The notes under the pieces were generated by a model, which saw nothing but the letters and a program-made list of their open reading frames with translations, was not told where the DNA came from and searched no databases. The translations under genes and the position numbers were made by a program. A stretch of 64,000 bases of DNA from NCBI GenBank assembly GCA_964017185.1, contig OZ024869.1, positions 52,540,761-52,604,760 on the forward strand, in the 5' to 3' direction. The stretch is from Rugalucina vietnamica (lineage: Eukaryota; Mollusca; Bivalvia; Lucinida; Lucinidae). Shown here in pieces: positions 51,601 through 54,600 of the stretch. Every line of letters begins with the position of its first letter. The stretch's first letter is position 1.

Positions 51601-54600
51601 GTTTCCACTGGCATTTGAACAGTGCAGAGTGTGTTCAGACTGCAGCTTAAAAATAAGATAATTTTAGCTCTTCCAGGAGAAAATAGGTTTTTAGGTTTCC
51701 CACCGATCAAGACGACACAAACCGGCCTGCACAAACACAGAAGCAGTCTAGATCCATGAAATTTGAGACTTAAGAAAAAATATGAATTAACTATTAGACA
51801 GTAACTGCACAGCTGATCTGCGCCTTTGATTTCGCATAGGCAAAATCCGGTTTTTCTCATTTGGTTTCTCTTGTTTTCTGACAGGTCTGGAACACGAGGG
51901 TATATACAGAATAACAGGCAATGTGTCACAGATACAAAAACTCAGGTGTAGTGTAGATCAAGGTAAGACTGAACAGTGGTCTAGTGTTTCTAGTGGAGAC
52001 TGTATTCCTTGCACATCAGGGGCCAGTGTTCAAAATTAAAGATGTCATAAGTTAACGATTCGTTAAAATTTCAAATGGTAATATTACAGATACACTGTTA
52101 TTTTTTGTTGAAAAAATGTGAGAATCCTTTGCAATGCATGCAAAGGATTCTCACGTTTTTCAACAAAAGTAACAGTGTATTTGCTTTTGAAGTCGATTTA
52201 TAGTTAACAAATTGAAAGCTTTAACAACAGCTTTAAGCTAACAAAGTTTTGAATATCTGGGCCCAGATAGAAAAATCCATTGTTTTAAACCTGGGTAAAA
52301 AATCCTTGTCCTATACATGTTATCTAACCCAGGCATAATGTCACACTAAAGAAGAAAACAACAACATTGTTTGTATAGGAAAAATTTGCCGTTACATGCT
52401 GGCATTACAATGTCAAAACGTTCGATTTCAAAATTCTGGACGCAACTGAAAAATGCAATGCTTGCATATATATGTCTAATGTATGCCCATCTATTTTTAT
52501 TTTCAGATGAAAAATATGATTTAGATGACCCGCAGTGGGATATGAATGTTCTAACTGGGGCCCTTAAACTGTTCTTTAGGGAGCTGAAGGAACCCTTATT
52601 TACCTACTCATTGTTTGATAAATTTTTATCCAGTTATTGTAAGTGTAATGAATTATATCAATACGAATCATTATCATTATCCAGTTATTGTAAGTGTAAT
52701 GAATTTTATTATATAGCTATAAATATCAAATGATTAAAACGTAGGGATAAAAGCCGAGTAACAAGTGTGCAGATATCAGACGATATCTGCACACTTACTT
52801 GATATTGCACACTTTGTTAAAAGCGAATAAATCTTTTTATGAAACATTGCCAAATTCTTGACTTGAGAGTCATCATGCAAAATTGTAAAATTTGGACGTC
52901 AACTCTAATGACGTCATCTTCATCTGACGTCACGTGGAAAATGACGTCATACTGGACCGAAACGTCAGCTGAAGTTTGTCACTTTCAGATTAAAGCAACT
53001 TAAGCCGAAAAAAGAAAACAAAATGTCAGCAATATTGATTACATTGCAAAATATGCTTCTGAAAAGTAACAATGCAAAAACGATATCATCTGATATTGCA
53101 CTAGTGCAAAAATGATATCACTTTTGGATATTATCGCCGTCTTCGTGTAGATATATCAATTTCGTAAGGCTAACTCTCAACAAAACATCAAATATGAGAA
53201 GCAGATATTTATAGCTATATAATAAAAGGGTTATCGCACTGATATCGGCGAATATTGTCCCTCGTTGGGATATCTACGGACGCTCGCAAGCTCGCGTCCT
53301 TCGATATCCCAACTCGGGATAATATTCACCGATATCAGTGCAATAACCCTATAATATCAATACGAATCATTATCATTATCCAGTTATTGTAAGTGTAATG
53401 AATTATATCAATACGAAAATTTGCCCATGCAATATGTGGATATTTTTTTTTCAAAAGTGAAATTGAAAATTGCATTGGAAAAAATATGATATTTTTGCTC
53501 ATAACATAGACTGAGGCAGTTCTAACAAGTACCCACAATCTATAGTTTGGAAGAAGAATAAGAAAAAGAGGTATACCCCTGCATACCCCAGCTTTGCTAT
53601 ATAAAAGTGGGGTTCAATGGGGTATACATGTCACGGACATGTTAAATGTTTAAATAAGAATTTCACTGTCTCATAGTAACACTTTGGTAAGTCTTGCATT
53701 GTACTCATATGAGTATAGCTGCTCATTCGGCTTACGATGTTATTATTGTATATGATTGTTAGTTTGGTTTTTTCCCACCTCGGTTTTTGGAGTGGGAATC
53801 TTTTTCTGATTGCGCCTTTTCCTGGTCTTTGCCTACTTGTACCTTTTCCTGATGTTAGTACAAAGTTTTGACCATTATATCAAATAAGTAAATGAACAAA
53901 TGGCAAAAGTGAATGAAGACCAAACACAAACTGGTTCATTTAGAAATTTTGTAAGAAGCAATCATTGGCTAGGAACTAATTTAAACATAACCAAAACCCA
54001 CAAGAGAATCCCAAAATGGTGATATAGAAGAAAAAAAGTAGAACAAAATGATTGCAGCTACCACTGAGGATAGGAATGACATATGCATAACCTGGTACAT
54101 CATATATGGCTGACTGCTGAAGTACTGGTGCTCATGAAGTGAAAAATATGTTTATTTTGTATGTACATTTGAATATCCTCTATGTTCTCTACCTACAGTG
54201 GGTAAGCTAAAAGTGTATAACATTGTACATGTATTTGTAAACAATTTTATCTCTTTTTCAGTGAAAGAATTAAATTCTGAGAGATTAAAAGGCATCAAGA
54301 GTACTATGCAAGACTTACCAAAGTGTCACTATGAGACAGTGAAATTCTTATTTAAACATTTAACAAAGTAAGTATTGGTGAAAAAAAAAACAACAACAAC
54401 AACAAAAAAAAAAAAACAATTTGTCAGGATAGTATTCAAGAGATAAACATCATTCTAAGCAGTTCTGCTTGGCAAATCATTTTTGCTTCTTAGACGCTGA
54501 TTGTCTGGTGAGGCAAAGCCAGGGAAGTTCTTGACTATCGGTTTGGGAAATACCCTGTGAAACCACAGTGCCCAGAAGGCGACATTCAAATCATTGATAC

